Assembly: GCA_965651265.1 (NCBI GenBank)
Contig: CBFGRV010000101.1
Span: forward strand, 1-8,238
Source of the DNA: CBFGRV01 sp965651265
GTDB lineage: Bacteria; Bacteroidota; Rhodothermia; Rhodothermales; VXPQ01
Direction: 5' to 3'
Length of the DNA: 8,238 bases
Shown: piece after piece, positions 1 to 7,296 of the stretch
Position numbering within the stretch: the first letter of the stretch is position 1
Layout of the letters: the number at the start of each line of letters is the position of its first letter
Notes under the pieces: model-generated
The model's input: the letters and a program-made list of their open reading frames with translations, nothing else
Databases searched by the model: none
Told to the model about the DNA's origin: nothing
Program-made: the position numbers and the translations under genes

Positions 1-741
1 GTCGATGCGAGGAGCCGGCGTGATCAGGGCATCCAGATAGCTGGCGACCCAAACGACGAGAGCGCCCTGTGCCAGACCGTTTTGCGTCCGATAATACCGG
101 TTGTAGGTGCCGTAGAGCCTTTCTGCGTCCGCCACCGACACGGCATCCTCGTACCGGTCGCGGGCCGACTCCATCTTGAAGTGATAGAAGATGGCACCTC
201 CTGCCGTTAATCCGAACAGCCCCGCAAAGAGGCCTGCCCGGCGGTCCTGGCCCTTGTAGTACTGGCCCCAGCCCGGGATAACCATAGATCGGAGAGCCGC
301 ATCAACGCGCGGATCAGTCACGAGCACATACCGAAGTGCCGCCTCAGTTGGAAAGGCATTTCCCGCGATCAACTCGGTCTTCAGGTCCTCGAAGTAGGAT
401 ACGATCTTCGGCGGCACGAGAGCCGGATCGAGTTCCAGCGAAGGCGAAAGCTGGAGCGCCGAGATAAACTGCCGCCGAGCAGCCTCGAGCTGGCCCCGGT
501 TGTATGCTATCAGCGCCAGAATGGTGTGGATGTCGGCGAGCTCCGCCACCGTATACTGGCCGTAGTTTTGCAGCGCCTCCCGCGCGAGAAATTCCGCACG
601 TTCGTATTCGATCCGGCGATAGGCCGTCTCGATCTCCTCGAGCATGATGGGATTTGAGGTCTGCGCCACCGCCGGCAGCGCCGTGACCAGCAGCAATCCC
701 ATCAGCATAGAAAGTGCCAGAGCCAGGTAACCCTTCTCCAT
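1..741 (-). CDS. Exported TPR-like protein with DUF5683-like C-terminal region (partial, C-terminus off the edge)
   Basis: The frame is open from the ATG at 741 to the window edge (247 codons, no stop). An in-frame TGA at 762-760, with no other start codon in between, makes this ATG the only start. Residues 1-27 form a signal peptide (basic MEK, a hydrophobic run, a cleavage-type AVA before QT). Residues 33-125 are helical and TPR-like: a 'YNRGQLEAARRQFISALQL' helix pair is followed by 'LDPALVPPKIVSYFEDLK', a pattern common in FCB-group envelope proteins. Residues 148-167 carry 'RSMVIPGWGQYYKGQ', the hallmark of DUF5683-like proteins, followed by a hydrophobic helix (169-187), the spacer 'RYEDA..VADAERLYGTYNRYYRTQN', and a second hydrophobic stretch (226-240). 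The protein is probably in the envelope; its molecular function is unknown. The ribosome site is weak: AGG abuts the ATG and a GAGG lies about 16 bases upstream. The family call is by motif recognition only. Confidence 0.82.
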   Translation of the reverse strand, partial: MEKGYLALALSMLMGLLLVTALPAVAQTSNPIMLEEIETAYRRIEYERAEFLAREALQNYGQYTVAELADIHTILALIAYNRGQLEAARRQFISALQLSPSLELDPALVPPKIVSYFEDLKTELIAGNAFPTEAALRYVLVTDPRVDAALRSMVIPGWGQYYKGQDRRAGLFAGLFGLTAGGAIFYHFKMESARDRYEDAVSVADAERLYGTYNRYYRTQNGLAQGALVVWVASYLDALITPAPRID

Positions 742-759
742 CCTGCGCGCTACACGGCC

Positions 760-1082
760 TCAAGGGGTGTTCGCCATCTTTCCAACCTTACAATTCTCCC
801 CGCTGGTGCACGTAGAAGCAAACGCCACGCGGCAGATCGCCCTCCGATCCACCGTCAGATCACTTCATATCGATCCGGGGTCAACCGGCCGTCGAAGAGC
901 GTATCGACGCGACAACCAGGGGCTTCATAGGTATCGATACGGATGGGTCCACGTGAATCAGGCGATACGGCATAGGGAATCGCGGTCGTGGACGTGAACG
1001 GATTCCGATGATTTTGTTCCACCCGTCCGCCGGCTCGCCGTGTCCTGGGCTTTCGCCGGTACGGCAGCGACGCTCCTCTCGT
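760..1082 (-). pseudogene. Remnant of a FlgD-Ig-like / type IX secretion C-terminal sorting domain, two frameshifts
   Basis: This stretch lies between the kinase stop and the DUF5683-like gene. On the minus strand, one frame is open from just after a TAA (1085-1083) to a TGA (857-855). From 1022 down it reads 'VEQNHRNPFTSTTAIPYAV', then 'IRIDTYEAPGCRVDTLFDG' and 'RLTPDRYEVI'. This matches the usual pattern QNyPNPFNPsTtIrYaL ... vrLaIYDvaGrrVrtLvdG ... aGrhev-W-DG. The TGA falls exactly where the W of 'WDG' is expected. One frame over, from 856, it continues 'DGGSEGDLPRGVCFYV' (family: WDG...sGVYFYrl) until a TAA at 790-788. A further shift gives 'SGENCKVGKMANTP' and a TGA at 762-760, matching the usual end 'aGe....rKMvLl'. 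The passenger protein normally preceding such a tail is missing, because the kinase gene begins immediately upstream. I read it as a truncated, dead tail. Sequencing error could explain the frameshifts but not the missing body. Confidence 0.75.
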
Positions 1083-1087
1083 TTAGA

Positions 1088-2827
1088 TCAGCTACTCGGA
1101 GTCTCCGTCAGAATGTATTCCCTCTTGAGGACCTCTCCTCGCGAGACGGTAACCGAGTAGCTGCGCGTAATTCCGAGCTGCGGATTCTCGAGACGGAGCT
1201 CGCGGACGCCGGGCAGAAGGATGATGGGCGCGCCCAGCGGAGTCTGTCCTACCAGGCGGCCGTCCACGTATACGTTCGCCCACGGAGAAACGTGCAGATC
1301 GAGACGTCCTACCAGCGACCAGAGTGACACGCTCACCGCGACCGTGTCACCGGGAGGGATACGGACCTCGCGCGGCAAGCGGGGAAACTCCGGATTTGTC
1401 AAGATGACGCGATGGTCCCCGGCCGTGAGCTCAGCGTAGAGCGGTTCCGACGGGCGAGCGGTGCCCAATGAGTCATCCTCAACGAGCACACCGGCCCACG
1501 GATCGACACGGATGGCCAGCACACCGGTAGCAGGTTCCTCCTCCACCTGCTCGTCTTCTGCCGGATCGCCGGTCGTCGAGGGCGATAGCTCGTTACCTGC
1601 CGCTCGGGCAGCCGCATCGAGACCTGCAGCAATGGAATCCGCACGGGGTATCTCGCGCAGCGTGGCCAGCGAATCCAGACTTTGCGCGAGCAAGCCGAAA
1701 TCACCTGCAAGCTGGTTCCGATTGATGGGCTCGGTTCCGCTCAAAATCTGCACGCCGGCAAAGACGACGGCCGTAATGAAGAAGAGCAGTGCAACCACGG
1801 CGCCTACGCCCCTGGCCACGCGGGCCCCGCTGACCTGAGGTACCCTTCCATTCCCCAGGTGGCCTTCCATTGCGGGGCGATCCGGAATGACCGCCACGAC
1901 GGGCCCTGCGGCCGCCGCAGCCGCCGCGATCTTGCGCTCAGAGGCATACCGCTCCCTGACTCCTTCCGGATCCTCGAGCAGCTCGCGAAGCTCGGTGCGA
2001 CTTGCCGTATTCGGCGCCCGCTTCCTGTACGCCTCGAGCGCGTCGATCAGCTCCCCGACGTTCGCATAACGTTCATCCGGATCACGGGCCAACAGCCGAG
2101 CTCCGATGGTGCGGATCTCGTCGGTCACACCAGGCGTCGCCGACAGGAATTTCTCCGCGTCGCTGTTCAGGACGGCATCTAGAATCTCTGACGAATCGGC
2201 GCCTGCGAATGCACGCCGGCCGGTGAGCATCTCAAAGAAGGTGGCCCCTAGCGAGAACAGATCACTCCGCTGATCGATGGGTTCACCGCGAATCTGCTCG
2301 GGCGCCAGGTAGGCAAGAGTGCCGCGAACTTCCGACAGGTCGTCTCCCGCCTGATCGGCGAGGGAGGCCAGGCCAAAATCGGCCAGCTTAACCTCGCCAT
2401 CGTGGGAAATCAGGATGTTGGAGGGCTTGATGTCCCGGTGCAGGACATTCTTCCGATGCGCCGCCCGGAGCCCCTTGGCGGCCTCCAGGAGAATGAAGAC
2501 CGCGATCTCGACGGGGATGCGCCCCTGCTCGATCACTTCGGAGAGATCGAGCCCCTCGATGAACTCGGCAACGATGTAGGCGCCTTCCGCATCGCTGCCG
2601 AAGGCATAAATGGACACGACATTCCGGTGCTGGACGCGCGCAGCTATCCGTGCCTCCTCCTGAAATCGCGCAGAAAGGTCCTCGTCCCTGCTGTATTCCG
2701 CCTTGAGGCGTTTCAACAGAACGAAGCGTTCCAGAGAGGATTGGTACGCTTTGTAGACTACGGTCGTCGCATTCTGAGCCAGCTCTGCGAACGGCCGGAT
2801 GTCATCGATTGCGCCAGGAATCCCCAT
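1088..2827 (-). CDS. Membrane Ser/Thr protein kinase with two extracytoplasmic PEGA repeats
   Basis: A 579-residue Hanks-type kinase. Residues 8-270 are the kinase domain, with Lys39 (VLLKRL), catalytic loop HRDIKPSN at 130-137 (Asp132, Lys134, Asn137), DFG at 150-152, activation segment ending APE at 175-177, and 'DQRSDLFSLG' after it. A linker with an alanine run (301-307) leads to one transmembrane helix at about 341-363. Beyond it are an acidic, low-complexity spacer (about 411-433) and two PEGA-type beta repeats, about 435-503 ('VDPWAGVLVEDDSLG') and 507-573 ('VSPWANVYVDGRLVGQTPL'). The topology is therefore cytosolic kinase with outer-side PEGA. PEGA domains are usually thought to bind surface structures; the ligand here is unknown. 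The nucleotide loop is odd: at residues 16-25 it reads 'LAQNATTVVY', without the usual glycines, although all catalytic residues remain. The ATG at 2827 lies 20 bases after the stop of the activator gene, with 'TTAGG' directly before it, so translation is probably coupled. Substrates cannot be inferred, though the adjacent activator is an obvious candidate partner. Confidence 0.93.
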   Translation of the reverse strand: MGIPGAIDDIRPFAELAQNATTVVYKAYQSSLERFVLLKRLKAEYSRDEDLSARFQEEARIAARVQHRNVVSIYAFGSDAEGAYIVAEFIEGLDLSEVIEQGRIPVEIAVFILLEAAKGLRAAHRKNVLHRDIKPSNILISHDGEVKLADFGLASLADQAGDDLSEVRGTLAYLAPEQIRGEPIDQRSDLFSLGATFFEMLTGRRAFAGADSSEILDAVLNSDAEKFLSATPGVTDEIRTIGARLLARDPDERYANVGELIDALEAYRKRAPNTASRTELRELLEDPEGVRERYASERKIAAAAAAAGPVVAVIPDRPAMEGHLGNGRVPQVSGARVARGVGAVVALLFFITAVVFAGVQILSGTEPINRNQLAGDFGLLAQSLDSLATLREIPRADSIAAGLDAAARAAGNELSPSTTGDPAEDEQVEEEPATGVLAIRVDPWAGVLVEDDSLGTARPSEPLYAELTAGDHRVILTNPEFPRLPREVRIPPGDTVAVSVSLWSLVGRLDLHVSPWANVYVDGRLVGQTPLGAPIILLPGVRELRLENPQLGITRSYSVTVSRGEVLKREYILTETPSS

Positions 2828-2847
2828 CCTAACCCGTCAGGACAAGA

Positions 2848-4326
2848 TCAACTGCTCCCATTCTCCCACTCCTTGAGGCGGTAGTGCAACCAGCGGCGCG
2901 ATACGTCCAGCATGCGCGCCGTCTCAGAGATATTACCATCGCACGCGTCAAGCGTTCTCTCCACGATGACGCGCTCCGCCGCCTTCAGGGTCATACCGAC
3001 CTCAAACAGGTCGCGTCGCTCCTCATCCGGCAGGCGCAAATCTTCGCGGGTCACCATGTCCCCTCGAGCCATCACTACGGCCCGTTCTATCGTGTTCTCG
3101 AGCTCGCGAACATTCCCCGGCCAAGAGTACGACCTCAGCGCTTTCATGGCGTCAGGATCGAAACCCTTGATATCCTTCTTTCGAGCATACTTGTCCAGGA
3201 AGTGATGGGCAAGGAGGGGGATGTCGCCCCGGCGGCGCCGGAGGGGCGGCATCGTGATCGAGATGGTGTTGAGGCGATAATACAGGTCATCGCGGAATTC
3301 ACCGTCCCTGATCAGCTCACGAAGCGGTTTGTTGGTAGCCGAGACGACGCGCACATCCACGTTTCGAACCGATACCTCGCCTACGCGCTTGATTTCGCCC
3401 TCCTGCAGAACCCGGAGTAGCGCCATCTGGAGGCGCGGCGTGAGGTCCCCGACCTCATCCAGGAAAATGGTCCCGCCGTCCGCTACCTCGAACAGGCCCG
3501 GCTTGTCGGCGACGGCACCCGTAAACGAGCCCTTTTTGTGTCCAAATAGCTCGCTCTCGAGGAGGTTTTCCGGAAGCGAGCCGCAAAATATCGCGACGAA
3601 CGGCTTGTCGGCCCGATGGCCGTTGTAATGGATGGCTCGTGCGACCAGCTCCTTGCCCGTGCCACTCTCCCCTTCGAGCAGCACGGTCGCATCGCTATCT
3701 AGCACGCGCGACATGGTGTCGAAGACATCCTGCATCTGCCGGCTCTGGCCGATGATCTCGTCGAAACCGTGGACGCGCTGCACCTCCTGCCGCAGGCGCC
3801 GATTCTCTTCGCGGATCGACGCATATAATCGAGCATTCTCGATAGCGACCGCAGCCTGGTGGGCGAATGCCGTCATAAAAGGCAGATTCGCACGCGTGAA
3901 GCGTCCGCGTTTGGTCAGGCTGTCCAGGTAAATCGCACCGATCTGCCGTGTCTTGATACTGAGCGGCACGCAGGCGATCGACTGGATCTGCTGCAGCACG
4001 ATGCTTTCCGTGTCCCGGTAGCGCTCGTCGCTGAGGGCTTCGTAAAGAAGGACCGGCTCTCCGCTTTGGAGGACTTCATGCACGACGCTGGTCGAGAGAT
4101 CGCCAATCTGCTCCTCCGTGAAGTTGCGGCTATTCTTGACCTCGAAGCCGCGAGGGGATGTGTCGGATGTTAGAAGAATGAAGCCTCTCTCCGCATCGAG
4201 CTCTTCCATGGCGATCTCCAGCACCTTTTCGAGGAGGTCGTCGGGATCCTGAATGGAGTTGATGGTAAGTGCGATCTCAGAGAGCGCTTCGAGGGACGTC
4301 GCTCTGCTCTGGACTGGTGTTTCCAT
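2848..4326 (-). CDS. GAF-domain sigma-54-dependent transcriptional activator (bacterial enhancer-binding protein)
   Basis: A 492-residue activator. Residues 25-168 form a GAF sensor ('LDAERGFILLTSD', 'SIACVPLSIKTRQIGAIYLDS', 'FAHQAAVAIENARLY'), followed by a helical linker (168-187) that may form a coiled coil. Residues 190-425 are the AAA+ sigma-54 interaction domain: Walker A 'GESGTGKE' at 219-226, the sigma-54 contact loop 'GSFTGA' at 266-271 (usual form GAFTGA), Walker B 'GGTIFLDE' at 284-291, 'FRDDLYYRL' with the arginine fingers at 344-352, and 'WPGNVREL' at 402-409. Residues 446-487 are a Fis-type helix-turn-helix ('GNISETARMLDVSRRWLHYRLK'). It lacks a receiver domain, so control is more likely by a small ligand or by protein contact than by a histidine kinase. 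It begins 16 bases after the lipoprotein stop, with 'TAGGAA' about 13 bases upstream, and is followed 20 bases later by the Ser/Thr kinase. I saw no convincing sigma-54 (-24/-12) promoter in the window, so its targets are probably elsewhere. Confidence 0.95.
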   Translation of the reverse strand: METPVQSRATSLEALSEIALTINSIQDPDDLLEKVLEIAMEELDAERGFILLTSDTSPRGFEVKNSRNFTEEQIGDLSTSVVHEVLQSGEPVLLYEALSDERYRDTESIVLQQIQSIACVPLSIKTRQIGAIYLDSLTKRGRFTRANLPFMTAFAHQAAVAIENARLYASIREENRRLRQEVQRVHGFDEIIGQSRQMQDVFDTMSRVLDSDATVLLEGESGTGKELVARAIHYNGHRADKPFVAIFCGSLPENLLESELFGHKKGSFTGAVADKPGLFEVADGGTIFLDEVGDLTPRLQMALLRVLQEGEIKRVGEVSVRNVDVRVVSATNKPLRELIRDGEFRDDLYYRLNTISITMPPLRRRRGDIPLLAHHFLDKYARKKDIKGFDPDAMKALRSYSWPGNVRELENTIERAVVMARGDMVTREDLRLPDEERRDLFEVGMTLKAAERVIVERTLDACDGNISETARMLDVSRRWLHYRLKEWENGSS

Positions 4327-4342
4327 GTATATGACGTGTTTC

Positions 4343-5335
4343 CTACTCTATGATAAAGCCGGCCTCTTTCGAACGGCTTCTATTGCCGAACTCATCGACC
4401 ACCGAGACCGTCCAGAAGTACGTTCCGGCCGGTAGCGGCGTCTCTAGTGTGTGTGCCAGGCTATCACGAGGGACCCCCTCGATGGTGGCCGCGACGGACT
4501 GGACGTTCGCTTCGTCGCGGATGACGTCGATGCGATAGGTATACGCGTAAGGAAGCCCCGCATCCTCCCAAGAGAAGGTTGGCGTCGCCAAGACGCTATC
4601 CTGCCCCTGCGGTGCGACGGCTACCGGAGTATAGTCGATGATACGAATGATGTGCCCGGGCTCCGAGGTGACGACAAACCCGGGCTCGTCGCTGGCTTTC
4701 ACCACGAATTCGCTGCCCTGAAGCGCGTACAGGCTCGCTCCCGGCAACGAATCCGCTTGTACCCTCGCCTCGAAGCGTCCGGCGACAATCGTTTCGTCAA
4801 GTTCGTAAGCATACCCGTGTGCAGGTATTTCGATCCACACCTCGGCGATGTCACCCAAACCGTCGGGATCGGTAACGTCTGCGACGATCTCGAGAAAGTA
4901 GAGGTCCTTAGCCGGAAACCAGCGGCTAATGTGCAGTGAGCGGATCATGAACGATTCGATGGCCGGCAGAGCATCCAACCGGACGGAATGCGTGTCTACC
5001 ATGGCACCGAGATCAATTTCGATACTCTTCGGGAGCGACTCGAAGCCGTCCTTCTCGGCGGTGATCTCATAGACTCCCACCGGGACTCCGCGGATGGAAA
5101 AACGGCCCTCCGCATCCGAAATCGATGCAAAGCCGCCGGGGCTGAGCTGCACCTCCGCACCCGGCACGGGGGAATGTGGCGGATACAGTCTCGTCGTGGT
5201 GCCGCCTACCGTGCCGACGCTGTCGAAGCCGGGAGCCCCGGGATCAAGCGGATTCGAATGCTCCGCCTCGCCCAGACAGCCGCACAGAGCAGCCGCACAG
5301 AGCAGCACCATGATGTAAATCTGGCGGGGAGACAT
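4343..5335 (-). CDS. Lipoprotein with carboxypeptidase-regulatory-like and Fn3-like domains
   Basis: A 330-residue exported lipoprotein. The N-terminus is a type II signal peptide: basic start, hydrophobic core, lipobox 'LCGC' with the modified cysteine at residue 20. It is followed by 'SNPLDPGAP', a motif common just after the lipid anchor in FCB-group lipoproteins. Residues about 45-120 resemble a carboxypeptidase-regulatory-like beta sandwich ('PVPGAEVQLSP', 'ISDAEGRFSIRGVPVGVYEI', 'EKDGFES'). Residues about 130-235 contain a 'VADVTDPDGLGDIAEVWIEI' segment suggesting another Ig-like fold. Residues about 250-329 look Fn3-like ('PTFSWEDAG', 'AGTYFWTVSVVDEFGNRS'). The domains suggest binding or structure, not catalysis; no active site is visible. 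Its stop is 16 bases before the activator start, so the two are likely co-transcribed. The start has a weak 'GGATGA' just upstream. A perfect 13-base tandem duplication lies in the signal peptide coding region (5278-5303). The specific function is unknown. Confidence 0.88.
   Translation of the reverse strand: MSPRQIYIMVLLCAAALCGCLGEAEHSNPLDPGAPGFDSVGTVGGTTTRLYPPHSPVPGAEVQLSPGGFASISDAEGRFSIRGVPVGVYEITAEKDGFESLPKSIEIDLGAMVDTHSVRLDALPAIESFMIRSLHISRWFPAKDLYFLEIVADVTDPDGLGDIAEVWIEIPAHGYAYELDETIVAGRFEARVQADSLPGASLYALQGSEFVVKASDEPGFVVTSEPGHIIRIIDYTPVAVAPQGQDSVLATPTFSWEDAGLPYAYTYRIDVIRDEANVQSVAATIEGVPRDSLAHTLETPLPAGTYFWTVSVVDEFGNRSRSKEAGFIIE
5278..5303. repeat. Perfect 13-base tandem duplication within the lipoprotein signal peptide
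   Basis: On the plus strand AGCCGCACAGAGC occurs twice in direct succession (5278-5290 and 5291-5303), followed by a partial third copy. On the coding strand it encodes the Leu-Ala-Cys-rich core and lipobox of the signal peptide (about residues 12-20). Because 13 is not a multiple of three, loss of one unit would shift the reading frame. Confidence 0.85.
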
Positions 5336-5491
5336 TCATCCAACGCGAAGAACCAGGGGGCGGAAATGCAAAGTGGTGGCGCATTGCAGGTTCCCCTCGA
5401 TTGCTCGAGATGCACGTCTGAGCCACGAATGGCGCGGAACTGGCCTGATGTCTGCTCGGATGGAGCGCTAGCGTAACCAGATGGTTGCGTT
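5336..5491. other. 156-base spacer between the carbamoyltransferase and the lipoprotein, candidate leader or promoter region
   Basis: This is the only long gap upstream of the lipoprotein-activator-kinase run, so a promoter for that run would be expected here. I found no convincing -35/-10 or sigma-54 boxes. On the minus strand a short perfect hairpin is present: CTCGA, loop GCAA (a GNRA-type tetraloop), TCGAG, at 5396-5409. It is not followed by a T run and so is not a standard terminator. Just after the carbamoyltransferase stop, a small imperfect inverted repeat (AACC-loop-GGTT, 5475-5486) is likewise too weak to call a terminator. Confidence 0.35.
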
Positions 5492-7288
5492 CTAGTCGAG
5501 ACCGAACTCGGCCGCCACCTCTTCCGCCGTGTAGAGCGCCTGCGAAGCGTCCTGAATTTGATCCTTGTCGACGATGAAGGATCCCACCACTAGCGTGTCC
5601 ATGTACGTCCGGCGAAAGCACGTGTAGGCCTCCTCCGGAGTATGGACGATCGGTTCGCCTCGTACGTTGAAGCTTGTGTTGACCAGCACCGGGCAGCCCG
5701 TTAGCGCATCAAATGCGCGAAGTAGTCGCGTGAATTCGGGATTGCGGTCTACATCGACCGTCTGAATGCGCGCCGAACCGTCAACATGTGTCACAGCGGG
5801 GATCGGAGAGTCGACGTGGTGGCGTTTGTCGAGCCCCTCGCCGCCAATGGAAGCGCCATTGACCGGCGCCACGAGCAGCATATACGGGCTGTCGTGATCC
5901 ATCTTAAAGAATTCGGCCATCCGCTCGCGCAGGACGATGGGAGCAAACGGCCGGAAGCTCTCGCGGAATTTGATCTTGAGGTTCACCGTTTTCTGCACGT
6001 CACGCCCGCGCGGATCGGCGAGGATGGATCGTGCGCCGAGCGCTCGTGGCCCAAACTCCATCCTGCCCTGAAACCATCCTACTACCTTGCCTTCGGCCAG
6101 GCGGCGGGCCGTTTCGACGTACTTGGAGTCCCCGAACACCCGGCGATACGGTACACCATGAGCCCGGAGCACGTCCTCGATCTCGGCATCCGAGAATTCG
6201 GGCCCCAAAAAGGATCCGCCCATGGCATCTGACTGATACACCACCCTTGGCTTGTCGAGGTACTCGTGCCAGGCCGCGTAGGCCGCGCCGAGGGCTCCTC
6301 CTGCGTCGCCGGCAGCCGGCTGTATCCAGATGTCATCGAACGGCCCTTCCCGCAATATGCGGCCATTCGCGACGCAGTTGAGCGCCACCCCGCCGGCCAG
6401 GCATAAGTTGCGTTGGCCGGTCTGAGCGTACACGAACCGCGCCATTCTAAGCAGGATGTCTTCCATGACCACCTGCACCGATCGGGCGAGATCCATCTCA
6501 CGCTGCGTAATCGGCGCCTCTGGGGTTCGCGGCGGCCCTCCAAACAGGCGCGCAAACGGCTTGGAGGTCATCGTGAGACCATGCGCGAACGAGAAGAGCT
6601 CCATGTTCAACTGAAAGGAGCCGTCGTCTTTCACATCGATGAGATGTTCGTAGATCAGATCGACGTAACGCGGCTCGCCGTAGGGCGCGAGACCCATCAG
6701 CTTGTACTCGCCGGAATTCACCTTGAAGCCGGTGAAGTACGTGAAGGCGCTGTATAGCAGACCCAGAGAATGAGGAAAATGGATCTCTCCGAGGATGCGC
6801 ATGCGGTTTCCCGCGCCCGTCCCGTAGGACGTGGTCGCCCACTCGCCCACGCCATCGGTCGTCAGGATGGCAGCGTCCTCGAACGGCGAGGGATAGAAGG
6901 CGCTGGCGGCGTGGCTCTCGTGGTGTTCCGGGAAGACGATGGGGCCGTCGAAATCCAACTCTTTCGAGATCAGATCCGGAATCCAGAGCTTCTGCTTGAG
7001 CCAGACCGGCATCGACTTGATGAACGATCTGAGGCCCCGCGGCGATACGGCGACATAGGTCTCGAGCAGCCGCTCGAATTTGAGGAAAGGCTTGTCGTAG
7101 AAGGCGACCATGTCCGGCCGCTCAATTCCGCCTGCTTTCAGGCAATAGTCGATCGCATGCCGGGGAAAATCGGGATCGTGTTTCTTGCGCGTGAACCGTT
7201 CTTCCTGGGCTGCCGCGACGATCCGGCCATCCCGTAGCAGGCATGCGGCCGCATCGTGATACCAGCACGAGATCCCCAGAACGTTCAT
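5492..7288 (-). CDS. NodU/CmcH-family carbamoyltransferase
   Basis: A 598-residue enzyme of the usual family length. The N-terminal Kae1-like ASKHA half opens with 'MNVLGISCWYHDAAACLLRDG' and 'AAQEERFTRKKHD'. It has the metal-binding H-x-x-x-H in 'EHHESHAASAFY' (His122 and His126), 'TTDGVGEW' (Asp145), 'SGEYKLMGLAPYG' at 192-204, 'CLAGGVALNCVANG' at 296-309 and 'AAGDAGGALGAA' with Asp328. The C-terminal carbamoyltransferase domain contains 'GWFQGRMEFGPRALGARSI' (404-422), 'FRESFRPFAP' and 'LVNTSFNVRGEPIVHTPEEA'. All expected conserved blocks are present, so it is likely active. Family members use carbamoyl phosphate and ATP to form a carbamoyl-adenylate and carbamoylate a hydroxyl of a sugar, antibiotic or similar acceptor. 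The acceptor cannot be read from the sequence. It begins 8 bases after the valS stop, with an AAGGAG in the end of valS about 17 bases upstream, suggesting translational coupling. No glycosyltransferase or biosynthetic cluster is visible in the window. Function by family: high confidence; substrate: unknown. Confidence 0.95.
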   Translation of the reverse strand: MNVLGISCWYHDAAACLLRDGRIVAAAQEERFTRKKHDPDFPRHAIDYCLKAGGIERPDMVAFYDKPFLKFERLLETYVAVSPRGLRSFIKSMPVWLKQKLWIPDLISKELDFDGPIVFPEHHESHAASAFYPSPFEDAAILTTDGVGEWATTSYGTGAGNRMRILGEIHFPHSLGLLYSAFTYFTGFKVNSGEYKLMGLAPYGEPRYVDLIYEHLIDVKDDGSFQLNMELFSFAHGLTMTSKPFARLFGGPPRTPEAPITQREMDLARSVQVVMEDILLRMARFVYAQTGQRNLCLAGGVALNCVANGRILREGPFDDIWIQPAAGDAGGALGAAYAAWHEYLDKPRVVYQSDAMGGSFLGPEFSDAEIEDVLRAHGVPYRRVFGDSKYVETARRLAEGKVVGWFQGRMEFGPRALGARSILADPRGRDVQKTVNLKIKFRESFRPFAPIVLRERMAEFFKMDHDSPYMLLVAPVNGASIGGEGLDKRHHVDSPIPAVTHVDGSARIQTVDVDRNPEFTRLLRAFDALTGCPVLVNTSFNVRGEPIVHTPEEAYTCFRRTYMDTLVVGSFIVDKDQIQDASQALYTAEEVAAEFGLD

Positions 7289-7296
7289 CGCCGGGA

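Noticed and set aside
344..763. 139-codon open frame on the minus strand
   Set aside because: It is a low-complexity Gly/Arg/Ala-rich shadow. The overlapping frame from 741 has a signal peptide, TPR-like helices and a DUF5683-like motif and stays open to the edge.
767..997. 76-codon plus-strand open frame in the gap
   Set aside because: It has no recognisable motif, and the minus strand of the same bases gives a clear (broken) domain match.
5376..5392. Plus-strand TGGCGC...TTGCA resembling a sigma-54 promoter
   Set aside because: The spacing between the GG and GC elements is wrong, and it faces away from the genes in the window.
5206..5415. Minus-strand frame crossing the lipoprotein start
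   Set aside because: It overlaps the lipoprotein in another frame and lacks a signal peptide or known motif; the lipoprotein frame has a good lipobox and domain structure.
5471..5489. Inverted repeat after the carbamoyltransferase stop as a terminator
   Set aside because: The stem is four base pairs plus mismatches and has no T run, so it is too weak to call a terminator.
5786..6232. Plus-strand open frame of 148 codons inside the carbamoyltransferase
   Set aside because: It is antisense to a strongly conserved enzyme; GC-rich codon use commonly opens such frames. The same holds for 2402-2884, 2884-3420, 3859-4173, 4451-4939, 6770-7237 and 7243-7740.
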